Shown here: one piece after another, positions 26,960 to 36,121 of the stretch
Position numbering within the stretch: position 1 is the first letter of the stretch
How the letters are laid out: each line of letters begins with the position of its first letter
Source: Halosaccharopolyspora lacisalsi
Lineage (GTDB): Bacteria > Actinomycetota > Actinomycetes > Mycobacteriales > Pseudonocardiaceae
Length of the DNA stretch: 64,000 bases
Assembly: GCF_014137975.1 (NCBI RefSeq)
Contig: NZ_JACGWZ010000001.1
Coordinates: 1-64,000, forward strand
Direction of reading: 5' to 3'
Program-made: the position numbers and the translations under genes
The notes under the pieces: model-generated
The model's input: the letters and a program-made list of their open reading frames with translations, nothing else
Told to the model about the DNA's origin: nothing
The model's database searches: none

Positions 26960-28315
26960 GTGACCATCGACAGCGTGCACCCCCGGCTGAAGAGCAAGGT
27001 GAGGCGGACGGACCCGCGGCAGCGCCCGTCCGCGACCGTGCCGTACCGGCGTCCGGGATCGAGGCGGCGAGTCGCGCGCGGGGAGGGCCTGCCGGAGTCC
27101 GGCAGGCTCCGCAGGAGGCGCTCCGGGCGTGTGCTGGCGGGGGTTTCGGGAGGTGTGGCCGAGCACCTGGGCGCTTCCGTGTTCTGGGTGCGTGCGGTGT
27201 TCGTCGTGCTGGCCGCCCTCGGTGGGTCCGGGATCCTCGCCTACGGACTGCTGTGGATGTTCGTGCCGCAGAGCTCGGGGAACGAGCCGGAGCCGACGCC
27301 GAAGGAACGCCAGCAGGGTTTCGGGATGCTCGTGCTGGGCGTCGGCCTGGCGGTGACGATCACGTCGGTGGGGACCGGCGCGGTCTGGTTCGTCGGTCCG
27401 CTCGGCGTGGTGCTGGTCGGCGCGGCCGTGGTGTGGCGGGAGGCCGACGAGTCCCAGCGCGGGCGGTGGCGGCAGGGTGCTCGTATCGGCGTGGCCGAGG
27501 TGATGGTCGGGGGCGGTGGTCGCGCCGCCGTCCTCCGCATCGTCATCGGTGTCGGGCTCGCGGTGGTGGGCCTGGGGCTGTTCCTCGGCGGCAACGCCAC
27601 CCTCGACGAGATGCGCTTCGCGCTGCTGGCCGTGTTGACCACGCTGGTCGGCGTCGCCGTCCTGACGGTGCCGTGGTGGGTGCGGCTGGTGCGGGATCTC
27701 AACGTCGAGCGCGCCGGCCGGATCCGGTCCCAGGAACGCGCCGAGATCGCCTCCCACCTGCACGACTCGGTGCTGCAGACGCTGGCGCTGATCCAGAAGC
27801 AGTCGGGGGACTCGCGCGAGGTGTGGCGGTTGGCCCGCGGCCAGGAGCGCGAGCTGCGGCACTGGCTGTACGGGTCGCAGGGGCACGGTCGCAGCGACGA
27901 CGAGCGGGGAGACGGTGCCGCGACGTCGAGCCGGACGCTGTCGGAGGAGCTCGGCCGGGTCTGCGGTGAGGTCGAGGACACCTTCGCCATCACCGCCCAG
28001 CACGTCGTGGTCTCCGACTGCGACGTCGACGAACCGATCGCCGCGATGCTGGCCGCGGCCAGGGAGGCGCTGGTCAACGCCGCCAAGCACGCCGGGGTCG
28101 ACGAGGTCAGCGTCTACGGGGAGGTCACCGACGACGCCGTCGAGGTGTTCGTGCGGGACCGGGGCGCCGGGTTCGATCCGGAACGGGTCGCCGTCGATCG
28201 GCACGGACTGGCCGACTCGATTCGGGGCAGGATGGAACGTAACGGTGGCAGTGCCAGGGTGCGGACCGCACCCGGCGCGGGGACCGAGATCCAGTTGGCT
28301 GTTCCCCGGCACTAG
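26960..28315 (+). CDS. PspC-domain sensor histidine kinase, unit C
   Basis: This is an identical copy of the kinase at 6231-7586 (PspC domain, membrane helices, HisKA_3, HATPase), followed after 26 bp by its response regulator. Confidence 0.9.
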   Translation: MTIDSVHPRLKSKVRRTDPRQRPSATVPYRRPGSRRRVARGEGLPESGRLRRRRSGRVLAGVSGGVAEHLGASVFWVRAVFVVLAALGGSGILAYGLLWMFVPQSSGNEPEPTPKERQQGFGMLVLGVGLAVTITSVGTGAVWFVGPLGVVLVGAAVVWREADESQRGRWRQGARIGVAEVMVGGGGRAAVLRIVIGVGLAVVGLGLFLGGNATLDEMRFALLAVLTTLVGVAVLTVPWWVRLVRDLNVERAGRIRSQERAEIASHLHDSVLQTLALIQKQSGDSREVWRLARGQERELRHWLYGSQGHGRSDDERGDGAATSSRTLSEELGRVCGEVEDTFAITAQHVVVSDCDVDEPIAAMLAAAREALVNAAKHAGVDEVSVYGEVTDDAVEVFVRDRGAGFDPERVAVDRHGLADSIRGRMERNGGSARVRTAPGAGTEIQLAVPRH

Positions 28316-28341
28316 GTCGGGGACGACGAAGGAGGCGTGCG

Positions 28342-29022
28342 GTGACGAGTACGAACGACGAGGGCGGACCCCGGCCGGTCCGCGTGTACCTGGTCGACGA
28401 CCACGCCTTGTTCCGCACGGGGGTGCGCGCGGAGCTGGCCGGAGCCGACGACAGGGTCGAGGTGATCGGCGAGGCAGGGTCGGTGGCCGAGGCGGTGGCC
28501 GGGATCGGCCACTTCGCCCCCGATGTCGTGTTGCTGGACGTGCACATGCCCGACGGCGGTGGCGCGGAGGTGCTGCGCCGGGTGCGCGAGAGCCACCCCG
28601 ACGTGGTGTTCCTGGCGTTGTCGGTCTCCGACGCCGCCGAGGACGTCATCACGGTCATTCGTGGCGGTGCGCGCGGGTACGTGACGAAGACGATCTCCGG
28701 GCACGAGCTCGCGGAGGCGATTCTGCGGGTCGCCGGTGGGGACCCGGTGTTCTCCCCGCGGCTGGCCGGGTTCGTGCTCGACGCTTTCTCCCGGGGCACG
28801 AGCGCGGAGTCGGTCGGCGATCCCGAACTCGACCTGCTCACCCCTCGCGAGCGTGACGTGCTGCGGCTGCTCGCCAGGGGCTACGCCTACAAGGAGATCG
28901 CCTCCGAGCTGTTCATCTCGGTCAAGACGGTCGAGACCCACGTTTCCAGCGTGCTGCGCAAGACCCAGCTGTCCAACCGCTACGAGCTGTCCCGCTGGGC
29001 CACCGACCGCCGCCTGGTGTGA
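28342..29022 (+). CDS. NarL/LuxR-type response regulator, unit C
   Basis: This is an identical copy of the 226-residue regulator at 7613-8293; GTG start after GAAGGAGG. Confidence 0.95.
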   Translation: MTSTNDEGGPRPVRVYLVDDHALFRTGVRAELAGADDRVEVIGEAGSVAEAVAGIGHFAPDVVLLDVHMPDGGGAEVLRRVRESHPDVVFLALSVSDAAEDVITVIRGGARGYVTKTISGHELAEAILRVAGGDPVFSPRLAGFVLDAFSRGTSAESVGDPELDLLTPRERDVLRLLARGYAYKEIASELFISVKTVETHVSSVLRKTQLSNRYELSRWATDRRLV

Positions 29023-29533
29023 TCGGCGGCCGAATCCGGAAGCGGTGATGCTTCCGGCGGCCCGGTCGTCACCTCCGGACGCACGGCGATCAGCACCCCG
29101 ACGGCGAGGGCGACCAGCAGGGCGCCGAGCGCGGCGAGCGTCCAGCCGTCCGGGTGCGGCAGTGGCTGGCCGCGCAGCGCCTGCCAGGTGATGAGCAGGA
29201 CCAGTCCCGCGTGACCGCTCGCGGCGATGCGCGTCGGGCGGAGCCTGACGAGGGGTCGCGAAGCCGCCGCGACCGGCGCGCGGCCAGTTCCAGGGCCAGT
29301 ACCAGGAGTGGGAGGGCTTGCAGGGCGTGGATGCCGACGAAGTGCGGGATTCGCAGGTCACCACCGCTGAGGATCCACCCGGTGAGCGAAGTGGTCGTGC
29401 CGTCGGTGCCACCGACCCGCGCGCTCCGATGGCGGATGAGCCGTTCCCGGAGCGGATCGTTCGCAGCTGGTCGGGAGGCGGAACGACCAACGAGGAGCGC
29501 GACCGCCATCCCGAGAGTGAACCGGCGGTTCAC
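28980..29533 (-). pseudogene. Frameshifted membrane-protein gene, unit C
   Basis: This copy has the same one-base frame break as units A and B, in the region of 29250. Because unit C otherwise appears error-free, this copy is the best argument that the frameshift is real or a reproducible consensus error rather than noise. Confidence 0.6.
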
Positions 29534-30465
29534 GCCCTGGTCGCGGGGCGGGGCGTGCTGGTGGGGCGCTGCTCGCGAGCGGCGGTCCTGGTGCGGCTCA
29601 GGGCGACGCCGACCAGCACGACGACCATGCCCGCCACCACGCGCCACCCGAACCGCTCGTCGAGGACCAGCCAACCGAGCACGATCGAGACCACCGGCAT
29701 CAGGTAGGTCACGGTGGAGGCGGTGGTGGCCCCCTCGTCGGAGATGATCCGGTAGTGCAGCGCGAACGCCAGGCCGGTGCCGAGGATTCCCAGCGTCGCG
29801 ACGGCGAGCAGGGGCGCGAGTTCCGGCTCCACGGCGCGCATCCCGTTCACGGGCAGGGTCAGCAGTCCGAGTCCGGTGGCCGTGGTCAGCTGCATCGCCG
29901 CCAGTGCCAGCGAGGGCAGCTTCCGGCCCTCGTCGGACCCGGTGACGTAGTGTCCGATGTAGACGAACCCGATGCCGTAGCTCACCGCCGCCGCCAGGCA
30001 CGCGAGCACGCCCCAGCCGAACAGTCCACCGCTGTTCCAGGGCGCCAGGATCAGCAGCACGCCCGCGAAGCCGAGCAGCAGTCCGGACAACCGCCGTGGC
30101 GACAGCGATTTCTCGGTCCCGAAGGCCACCCCGATCAGCAGGGTCCACAGCGGTGTCGTCGCGTTGAGGACACCGGTGAGCCCGGAGTCCACGGTCTGCT
30201 CTCCCAGCCCGAACAGCACCCACGGCAGGGCGTTGGCGAACAGCGCGGCGACGGTGATCCGCCCCCACAGCTTGCGCGAGTGTCCGCGAAGGCCGATTCC
30301 GCTCGCCGCGCACAGCAGCAGCAGGACCACGGCGCCGAACAGGATGCGCGCGAAGGCGACCTGGGTGGGGGTGAGCGCCTCCAGTCCGATCTTGATCAGG
30401 AGGAAGCTCGCTCCCCACATCAGCGCCAGTGCACCGATCCGCAGGTAGTTGGCCGGGTTGTTCAC
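29530..30465 (-). CDS. EamA/DMT-family exporter, unit C
   Basis: This is an identical copy of the ten-helix exporter at 8801-9736, divergent from the intact LysR gene of this unit. Confidence 0.9.
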   Translation of the reverse strand: MNNPANYLRIGALALMWGASFLLIKIGLEALTPTQVAFARILFGAVVLLLLCAASGIGLRGHSRKLWGRITVAALFANALPWVLFGLGEQTVDSGLTGVLNATTPLWTLLIGVAFGTEKSLSPRRLSGLLLGFAGVLLILAPWNSGGLFGWGVLACLAAAVSYGIGFVYIGHYVTGSDEGRKLPSLALAAMQLTTATGLGLLTLPVNGMRAVEPELAPLLAVATLGILGTGLAFALHYRIISDEGATTASTVTYLMPVVSIVLGWLVLDERFGWRVVAGMVVVLVGVALSRTRTAAREQRPTSTPRPATRA

Positions 30466-30577
30466 GGGGCCTCCCGAGTCGCCACGATGTTGCGGTTTCC
30501 ACGGTGCGGGTTCACCAGAGGTAAGCACAAGTGAATACTGCTGTACTGACCTTTGAGCTCTGCTGTATCGTTGGTAC

Positions 30578-31471
30578 ATGTTGGATGTGCGTCGGATGCA
30601 GGTCCTGCGGGCGGTGGTCACCAGTGGTTCGCTCAGCGCCGCGGCGACCAATCTGGGCTACACGCCGTCCGCGATCAGCCAGCAGATCTCCGCGCTGGAG
30701 CGGGAAGCGGGTACGTCACTGCTGGAGAAGGTCGGACGCGGCGTGCACCCGACCCCGGCGGGCAACCTGCTCGCGGACCGGGCGGCGGCCCTCTCGGACC
30801 TGCTCGGCACGGCCGAGGCCGAGCTCGCCGACATCCGTTCGGGGCGTACCGGTCTGCTGCGCCTGCGGTTCTTCCAGAGCGCGAGCGTGGCGCTCGTCCC
30901 GCCCGCCGTGGCGAAGTTCCGCGCCGCGCACCCGGAGGTGCGACTGGACCTGCGGATGGTGGAGCGCAAGGTGCTCGACGAGGTCGCGGGTGGAGAGGCC
31001 GACATCGCCGTGCTCGTGGTGGGTAGGGAGGTCCCGGTGATGCACGGGGTGCGCGTGATCCACCTGGTGGACGAGCCCTACCGCGTCGTCCTGCCACGGG
31101 AACACCCGTTGGCCGCCGAGGAGGCCGTGGACCTGACCCACCTGTCCGGGGAGTCCTGGGTGCACGGTGGCCTGCTGCCGGGGCCGTGCAGCGAGTCGCT
31201 GGAGGAAGCCTTCGCCGCGGCCGGTTTCACTCCGCACGTGGCCTTCGACGCGGACAGCCCCGCCGCCGCGCAGGGATTCGTCGCCGCCGGAATCGGGGTC
31301 GCGCTGCTGCCGCGCCTGGGACTGGATCTCGTGCATCCGGATGTGGTCGTGCGGCCGGTGCGTCGTCCGGAGCCCGTCCGGCGCCTCTACGTCGGCGTTC
31401 GCGAGGCCGTCGCCGACCAGCCGGCCAGTCGGACCATGCTCGACGCCCTGTTCGAATCCGCCGGAACCTAG
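30578..31471 (+). CDS. LysR-family transcriptional regulator, unit C (intact)
   Basis: The 297-residue protein starts MLDVRRMQVLRAVVTSGSLS at the ATG ten bases after the second CTGCTGTA. The N-terminal winged helix-turn-helix covers about residues 5-65 (TPSAISQQISALEREAG is the recognition part); residues ~90-290 are the effector-binding domain, with LRLRFFQSASVALVPPAVAK as its first strand-helix. LysR regulators usually control a divergent gene in response to a small molecule, here most likely the exporter at 29530-30465. The GTG/ATG upstream region holds no other plausible start. The gene ends 88 bp before the convergent kinase gene, with the 26-base palindrome between. Confidence 0.92.
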   Translation: MLDVRRMQVLRAVVTSGSLSAAATNLGYTPSAISQQISALEREAGTSLLEKVGRGVHPTPAGNLLADRAAALSDLLGTAEAELADIRSGRTGLLRLRFFQSASVALVPPAVAKFRAAHPEVRLDLRMVERKVLDEVAGGEADIAVLVVGREVPVMHGVRVIHLVDEPYRVVLPREHPLAAEEAVDLTHLSGESWVHGGLLPGPCSESLEEAFAAAGFTPHVAFDADSPAAAQGFVAAGIGVALLPRLGLDLVHPDVVVRPVRRPEPVRRLYVGVREAVADQPASRTMLDALFESAGT

Positions 31472-31496
31472 GGCGGAGCCCGGGGCGGCACGTCGT

Positions 31497-31522
31497 TACC
31501 CGGTTTCGCGCGAAACCGGGTA
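31497..31522. terminator. Perfect palindrome between convergent LysR and kinase genes, unit C
   Basis: This is a 26-base perfect palindrome (half-site TACCCGGTTTCGC) between two convergent stops, matching the copies at 10770-10795 and 12142-12167. It probably ends transcription in both directions. Confidence 0.62.
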
Positions 31523-31558
31523 GCCACCACGGACGCCGGTGATGGTTATGGCTCTCCC

Positions 31559-33145
31559 CTAGAGCGACTTCTCGGTGTTGATCCGGGGCTTGCCGTTCTC
31601 GACGACGATGCCCATGAGGTGGCGTTCGAGGCTCTTGTCGCCGTCCTCCGTCTTGTAGCGCAGGTTCACCACCACCTTGTTGCTCTTGATCGCCCTGGGC
31701 TTGCCGAGGACCTTGACGTCCTTGACCTCACCCCAGAACTCCTCGTACTCGTCCTTGCCGACCTGCCTGAGCTTCGGCCCCAACAGCGACCACGACTTGT
31801 CCAGTTCGTCGGGCACCAGCGAGAAGTACTTCTTGACGACGGCCTCCTTCTCGGCGGTGGAGACCTTCTTGGCGGTGGTGCTGGGGGGCGCGCTGCTGGT
31901 GCTCGGCGGAGTGCTGCTCGTGGTGGGAGCCGAGGAGGTCGTGGTGGGGGCGGCCGAGGTCGTGGCCGGCGCACTCGTGGTCACGGGTGGAGGAGCCGGA
32001 CGGGGTGAGGATGACGACTGCGCGTTCGACGGTTCCGGAGAACCCCCGAAGGCGTTGGCGGCCAGGACGCCGATCAGGACGGCGGCCACGAGCGCGATCG
32101 CCCACACCGCGATGGTGCGTGATCGATTCCGCCCGCGCTCCTCGGGCGGGGCGGCCTGACCGACCCGTGTCGGGTCGGCAGCCGCTGCGCCCGATGCGGC
32201 GGCCCCCGTCGATCCGGCGGTCGTGGGAGCACCGACCCGGGTACTTCCACCCTCCTGGGCGGCGGGACGGGGGGAGGGAGCGGAGGCCTGCTGCCAGCCG
32301 TTGGCGGGGGTGTTGGGTATCGGCCGCCCGTCGGCCACGGCCTGGAGGATGGTCTGCGTCTGCGCCATCGTCGGCCGATCCACCGGGTCGGCGCGCAGTA
32401 GCTGCATCAGGGCCGCCGTCATCGGGCCGGCCTGCCTGGGTGGATCCACCTGCCCCCGCGCGACCCGGTGCAGCAGACTGATCGCGTTGTCGTCCACCCC
32501 GAACGGCGGGTGTCCCTCGATCGCCGCGTACAGCGTCGAACCCAGCGAGAACACGTCCGAGGCCGGAGCGGGATCGCGACCGAGAGCCACCTCCGGTGAC
32601 AGGTAAGCGGGGGTACCCGCCAGAATGCCGCTCTTGGTGATGGCCACGTCGCCGATCGCGCGGGAGATCCCGAAGTCGGTGATCTTGGACTGCCCGTTGT
32701 CGCCGAGCAGGATGTTGCCCGGTTTGAGGTCGCGGTGCACGATGCCGGCCATGTGCGCGGCCGCCAGCGCGCTGGCGACCTGGGCACCGATGCGCGCGAC
32801 CTCCAGCGGCGGCAGCACGCCGTGATCGCTGATCATCGAGGCCAGGCTCTGCGACGGCAGGTACTCCATGACCAGCACCGGCTGACCCTCGTCCTCGGCC
32901 ACGTCGAAGACGGCGATCGCGTTCTGGTGTTGCAGACGTGCCGCGATGCGCCCCTCGCGCATCGACCGCTCACGGGCCTCCTGGGTCTCCGCGTCGGTGT
33001 ATCCGGGCTGTAACAGCAGTTGCTTGACCGCGACGGTGCGCTGTAGGCGTTCGTCGACCGCGCGCCACACGACTCCCATGGCTCCGCTGCCGATGCGCTG
33101 GTGCAGTCGATAGCGACCGGTGATCAAACGACCCTCGGAGCTCAC
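31559..33145 (-). CDS. Receptor-type Ser/Thr protein kinase with NTF2-like extracytoplasmic domain
   Basis: This is the only complete copy of the kinase whose 3' part is duplicated in units A and B (528 residues, GTG start at 33145 after GGAGA). The kinase domain (residues ~8-270) has the glycine loop IGSGAMGVVW, Lys in VAVKQ, catalytic HRDLKPGN, DFG and the SPE activation-loop motif. A Pro/Ala linker follows, then one membrane helix (IAVWAIALVAAVLIGVLAAN), a Thr/Ser/Pro-rich stalk, and a C-terminal ~95-residue domain (from EKEAVVKKYFSLVPDELDKS) that looks NTF2-like. The extracytoplasmic domain would sense the envelope. It lies downstream of a paralogous kinase on the same strand with a 175 bp gap. 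Confidence 0.92.
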   Translation of the reverse strand: MSSEGRLITGRYRLHQRIGSGAMGVVWRAVDERLQRTVAVKQLLLQPGYTDAETQEARERSMREGRIAARLQHQNAIAVFDVAEDEGQPVLVMEYLPSQSLASMISDHGVLPPLEVARIGAQVASALAAAHMAGIVHRDLKPGNILLGDNGQSKITDFGISRAIGDVAITKSGILAGTPAYLSPEVALGRDPAPASDVFSLGSTLYAAIEGHPPFGVDDNAISLLHRVARGQVDPPRQAGPMTAALMQLLRADPVDRPTMAQTQTILQAVADGRPIPNTPANGWQQASAPSPRPAAQEGGSTRVGAPTTAGSTGAAASGAAAADPTRVGQAAPPEERGRNRSRTIAVWAIALVAAVLIGVLAANAFGGSPEPSNAQSSSSPRPAPPPVTTSAPATTSAAPTTTSSAPTTSSTPPSTSSAPPSTTAKKVSTAEKEAVVKKYFSLVPDELDKSWSLLGPKLRQVGKDEYEEFWGEVKDVKVLGKPRAIKSNKVVVNLRYKTEDGDKSLERHLMGIVVENGKPRINTEKSL

Positions 33146-33320
33146 GGATATCTCCTGGTCTCGGCTGTGTAGGCGGCAGGATGGGGACCGGCCGGACCCC
33201 ACGGGTCGGCTTCCTTCGGTCCCGCCAACGGTACTGGGCACACCGTGGGTAACCGCACGCTGGGCAGAACGGCCGGAGCCGGGCGGTACCGCGTCGGCAC
33301 CGCCCGGCCGGAGCCCGTGT

Positions 33321-34877
33321 TCAGCTGGTGGCCGGGCCGGTCTTCACGGTGGGTGAAGACTTGCTGCCGGCCGCGTTGTTGTTGGTGCTGGATTTCTTGG
33401 TGCTGGTCTGGTTGCTGCCGGTGTCGGGAGGCGAGGTCGTCTCCTCCCCCGAGTCGCCCGCGGACGTGGGGGGACTCTGCGTGCCCGACGGCTCGGTGCT
33501 CGGCTGGGAGCTCGGCGTTTCGTCGCTGCTGGTGGTGGTCGGCTGCGAGGTGTTCTCCTCGGTGCTCGACGACCCGGTCCAGTCGTTGTCCGACGTCTCC
33601 TCGTCGTCGTAGTCCGAGGTCGTCCGGGGTGTGGTCTCGCTCGTCGTCGTGACCGGCGGAGGCAGCTGTTGGGTGGGGTTGCCCCCGTTGCCGGCGGGGT
33701 TGACTTGTCCGCCGTTCCCGTTGTCGCCTCCTCCCAGGAAGGCCGAGGCCACCAGCACCGCGACGACCGCGGTGGCAGCCAGGGCGATCCCCGAGACCAC
33801 CAGCGGTCGCTTGCTGCGCCGTGTCTCCGTCAGCGCCGCGTCGCCACGCGTGTCCGACCCCATGTAGGAGGTGGCGTCCGGATACGCCTCCTTGGTGTAG
33901 GGATCGTCCTCGTAAGCCGTGGCACCGGCGACCATCGTGCCGTCCCTGCCGACCGCCTCGGTCGGCCCCGCGTCCGGCACGTTCGAGGCCGCGGCCTCTC
34001 CCGGCGCCATCGCGGGCGGGATCGGTGCGGGCATCGACGGTACCGAGGTCACGGCCTGACCGTCGGCGACCGCTTGCAGCATCTCGCGCACCTGGGCCAT
34101 GTCCGGACGGTCCTCGGAGCGAGCCTGCATCATCGCCATCAGCGGGTCGTTCATCGGCCCGGAGTTCTGCGGCGGATCGATCCGACCCGCCGCCACGGAG
34201 TGCAGCAGCGCGAGGGTGTTCTCGCTCTGCCCGAACGGCGGGTGCCCCTCGATCGCCGCGTACAGCGTCGCGCCGAGGGAGAACACGTCCGAGGCCCCCG
34301 TGGGCTCCTGGCCGCAGGCCACGTCCGGTGACAGGTAGGCGGGCGTGCCAGCCAGCATCCCGGTCTTGGTGACCGCGACGTCGCCCTGGGCCCGGGATAT
34401 CCCGAAATCGGTGATCTTGACCGTGCCGTCGTCGCCGAGCAGGATGTTGCCCGGCTTGAGGTCCCGGTGCACCACACCGGCTGAATGCGCGGCCCCGAGC
34501 GCCGACGCCACCTGGGCGCCTATCCGTGCCACCTCGCGGGGTGGCAGCGGACCGTGCTCGGACATCATCGCCGCGAGACTGGTGGATGGCAGAAATTCCA
34601 TGACCAGCACTGGCTGGCCTTCGTCTTCGGCTACGTCGTAGACCGAGACCGCGTGCGCGTGCTGCAGGCGGGCCGCGATGCGCCCCTCCCGCATGGCTCG
34701 CTGCCGGGCTTCCTCGGCCTCACCCGGATCCAATCCGGGCTGCAGCAACAACTGCTTGACCGCGACCGTGCGGTGCAGGCGTTCGTCGAGACACTCCCAC
34801 ACCACGCCCATCGCGCCACTGCCGATGCGTCGCTGCACTCGGTAGCGTCCGGCGACCAGGCGACCTTCGTCGCTCAC
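33321..34877 (-). CDS. Receptor-type Ser/Thr protein kinase with low-complexity extracytoplasmic tail
   Basis: This 518-residue paralogue of the next kinase has very similar catalytic domains (IGSGAMGVVWECLDERLHRT, VAVKQLLLQPG, HRDLKPGN, DFG). The usual APE motif reads SPD. After the kinase domain and a linker containing MVAGATAYEDDPYTKEAYPD (several potential phospho-Tyr/Thr sites) comes one membrane helix (LVVSGIALAATAVVAVLVAS) and an outer tail of ~130 residues made mostly of Ser, Thr, Asn, Gly, Pro and Glu with no fold evident. The NTF2-like domain of the partner kinase is missing. GTG start at 34877. The pair probably arose by tandem duplication with divergence of the outer parts. Confidence 0.9.
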   Translation of the reverse strand: MSDEGRLVAGRYRVQRRIGSGAMGVVWECLDERLHRTVAVKQLLLQPGLDPGEAEEARQRAMREGRIAARLQHAHAVSVYDVAEDEGQPVLVMEFLPSTSLAAMMSEHGPLPPREVARIGAQVASALGAAHSAGVVHRDLKPGNILLGDDGTVKITDFGISRAQGDVAVTKTGMLAGTPAYLSPDVACGQEPTGASDVFSLGATLYAAIEGHPPFGQSENTLALLHSVAAGRIDPPQNSGPMNDPLMAMMQARSEDRPDMAQVREMLQAVADGQAVTSVPSMPAPIPPAMAPGEAAASNVPDAGPTEAVGRDGTMVAGATAYEDDPYTKEAYPDATSYMGSDTRGDAALTETRRSKRPLVVSGIALAATAVVAVLVASAFLGGGDNGNGGQVNPAGNGGNPTQQLPPPVTTTSETTPRTTSDYDDEETSDNDWTGSSSTEENTSQPTTTSSDETPSSQPSTEPSGTQSPPTSAGDSGEETTSPPDTGSNQTSTKKSSTNNNAAGSKSSPTVKTGPATS

Positions 34878-35423
34878 CGACGTCTCCCCGTACTGCTCTC
34901 GGTGTCGCGTGGGGCCGGGGCCTCCCTAGGCGGGAACCCGACAGTCACGCCGACACCGGCGGATTTGGTGGACCGGGTCCGGCCCTCCGACATGTACACG
35001 TTCACAAAGCGGCCGAGGTTGGCGGACAACTCATTCGGCCGCGATACGGCAGCCTAGCCCACGTCGATGTGGCGTAGGCCCGAAGTCGGCGAATTCGTCG
35101 AGCACGGATGTGAGGTATCCGATTACCGGAGGGGGCGGACGGCCCGTCACGGGACCCCTTCCGGTACCGCTCGTCGTTTCCGCAGTTGACCCCCGGCACT
35201 GGAGACCCTCGCCATCCCGACGTCCGGCCGGACGAGCCGACCGGGACGGCCGCCGACCGAGCCCTCTCGGGGCGCGGAGGGGGCGTGTCGGGGTGGAACA
35301 GACCGACACGGGCTCCGCCCGGAGTGACAGGTCGTTGCCGCATTGTTGTGAGAATACCCGCGAACGGGTCGGCCGGGTTGCACCATCCGGACTAAGCGGG
35401 CCCGGCGGAGCGGTTCGGGTGGG
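34878..35423. other. 546 bp non-coding stretch upstream of the kinase pair
   Basis: No frame here has family similarity. It lies between the kinase gene start and the stop of the next membrane-protein gene on the same strand and should contain the kinase promoter. A TAGGCT box on the minus strand near 35051-35056 is a possible -10. No repeat or strong hairpin was noticed. Confidence 0.4.
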
Positions 35424-36107
35424 TCATCCGGCGGATGGTGGACCGCGTCGCGCGGTGACCAGACGCACGCTCCCGATCATCGGATGCGGTCCGGCCTTCA
35501 CGGTCAGCGCGTGGCGCAGGAGCAGCCTGGTTCCGTCCGGGTACTCGGCGACGACCTCGGCCACCACCGAGCCGTCCTGACGAAGGTGCGGTCGCCGTGG
35601 CCGCACCGAGGCGAGTTCCTCCCACGAGCGCACCATCCGGTCGCGCTGTGCTCCCAGTACTTTCGGCGACACCAGTCGTACCGCGCGTCGTGGATCACTG
35701 CCGAGCAGCCGGTAGAAGCTCTCGACCAGTGCCAGCGCCGAATCCGCGCTACCGACCTGGGGATTGGCCTCGCACATCTCCGGCGGATGCGTGGGGGAAG
35801 GGCCGGAGGGGGTCGGCCGCTCGTCCGACACGCGGGAGTAGCCGCCGTTGTCGGCGAACGGCCAGTTCGCCCGGGCGAGCAGATCGGGGCGGAGTGCCTC
35901 GGCTCCGTCGATCGGTGCCGGTGGCGCGGTGGGGGGCGGGGAGTCGGTCGGAGACGCCGTGAGGATCGCTGAACCGGTCACCACCGAACCGCACAGCAGC
36001 AGCGCTCCCAGCACTCCGGTGGCGATGCGGCGGCGCGGCAGGGGCGGCTCCGCGGCGGAGTCCTCGGCGGTGTGGGTACGGGACGGCGGTTCGCCCGGCT
36101 CGGTCAC
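35424..36107 (-). CDS. Single-pass membrane protein with extracytoplasmic domain
   Basis: The 227-residue protein starts with GTG at 36107 (VTEPGEPPSRTHTA), 14 bases after the stop of the upstream gene. It has one hydrophobic segment (TGVLGALLLCGSVVTGSAIL at about residues 30-50), a Pro-rich spacer, then a ~130-residue outer domain (ALALVESFYRLLGSDPRRAV to VRLVTARRG) with the alternating helix-strand pattern of NTF2-like domains. There is no catalytic motif. It forms an operon with the next membrane protein and sits behind two receptor kinases, so it may be a kinase substrate or co-receptor; this is inference from proximity. Confidence 0.7.
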   Translation of the reverse strand: MTEPGEPPSRTHTAEDSAAEPPLPRRRIATGVLGALLLCGSVVTGSAILTASPTDSPPPTAPPAPIDGAEALRPDLLARANWPFADNGGYSRVSDERPTPSGPSPTHPPEMCEANPQVGSADSALALVESFYRLLGSDPRRAVRLVSPKVLGAQRDRMVRSWEELASVRPRRPHLRQDGSVVAEVVAEYPDGTRLLLRHALTVKAGPHPMIGSVRLVTARRGPPSAG

Positions 36108-36121
36108 GGTGACGGGGCCTC

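Larger units (their letters stand above)
21895..32206 (+). repeat. Unit C of the triplication, the clean copy
   Basis: This unit is direct relative to A (offset 20729) with intact LysR and kinase genes. It continues without a break into single-copy sequence after 32206, so C plus its right flank, joined to the left flank of A, probably represents the ancestral arrangement. Confidence 0.9.

Noticed and set aside
1040..32206. Block as a composite transposon or integrated phage
   Set aside because: No transposase, integrase, terminal repeats or target duplications at the unit ends; the joins have only 2-3 bp microhomology.
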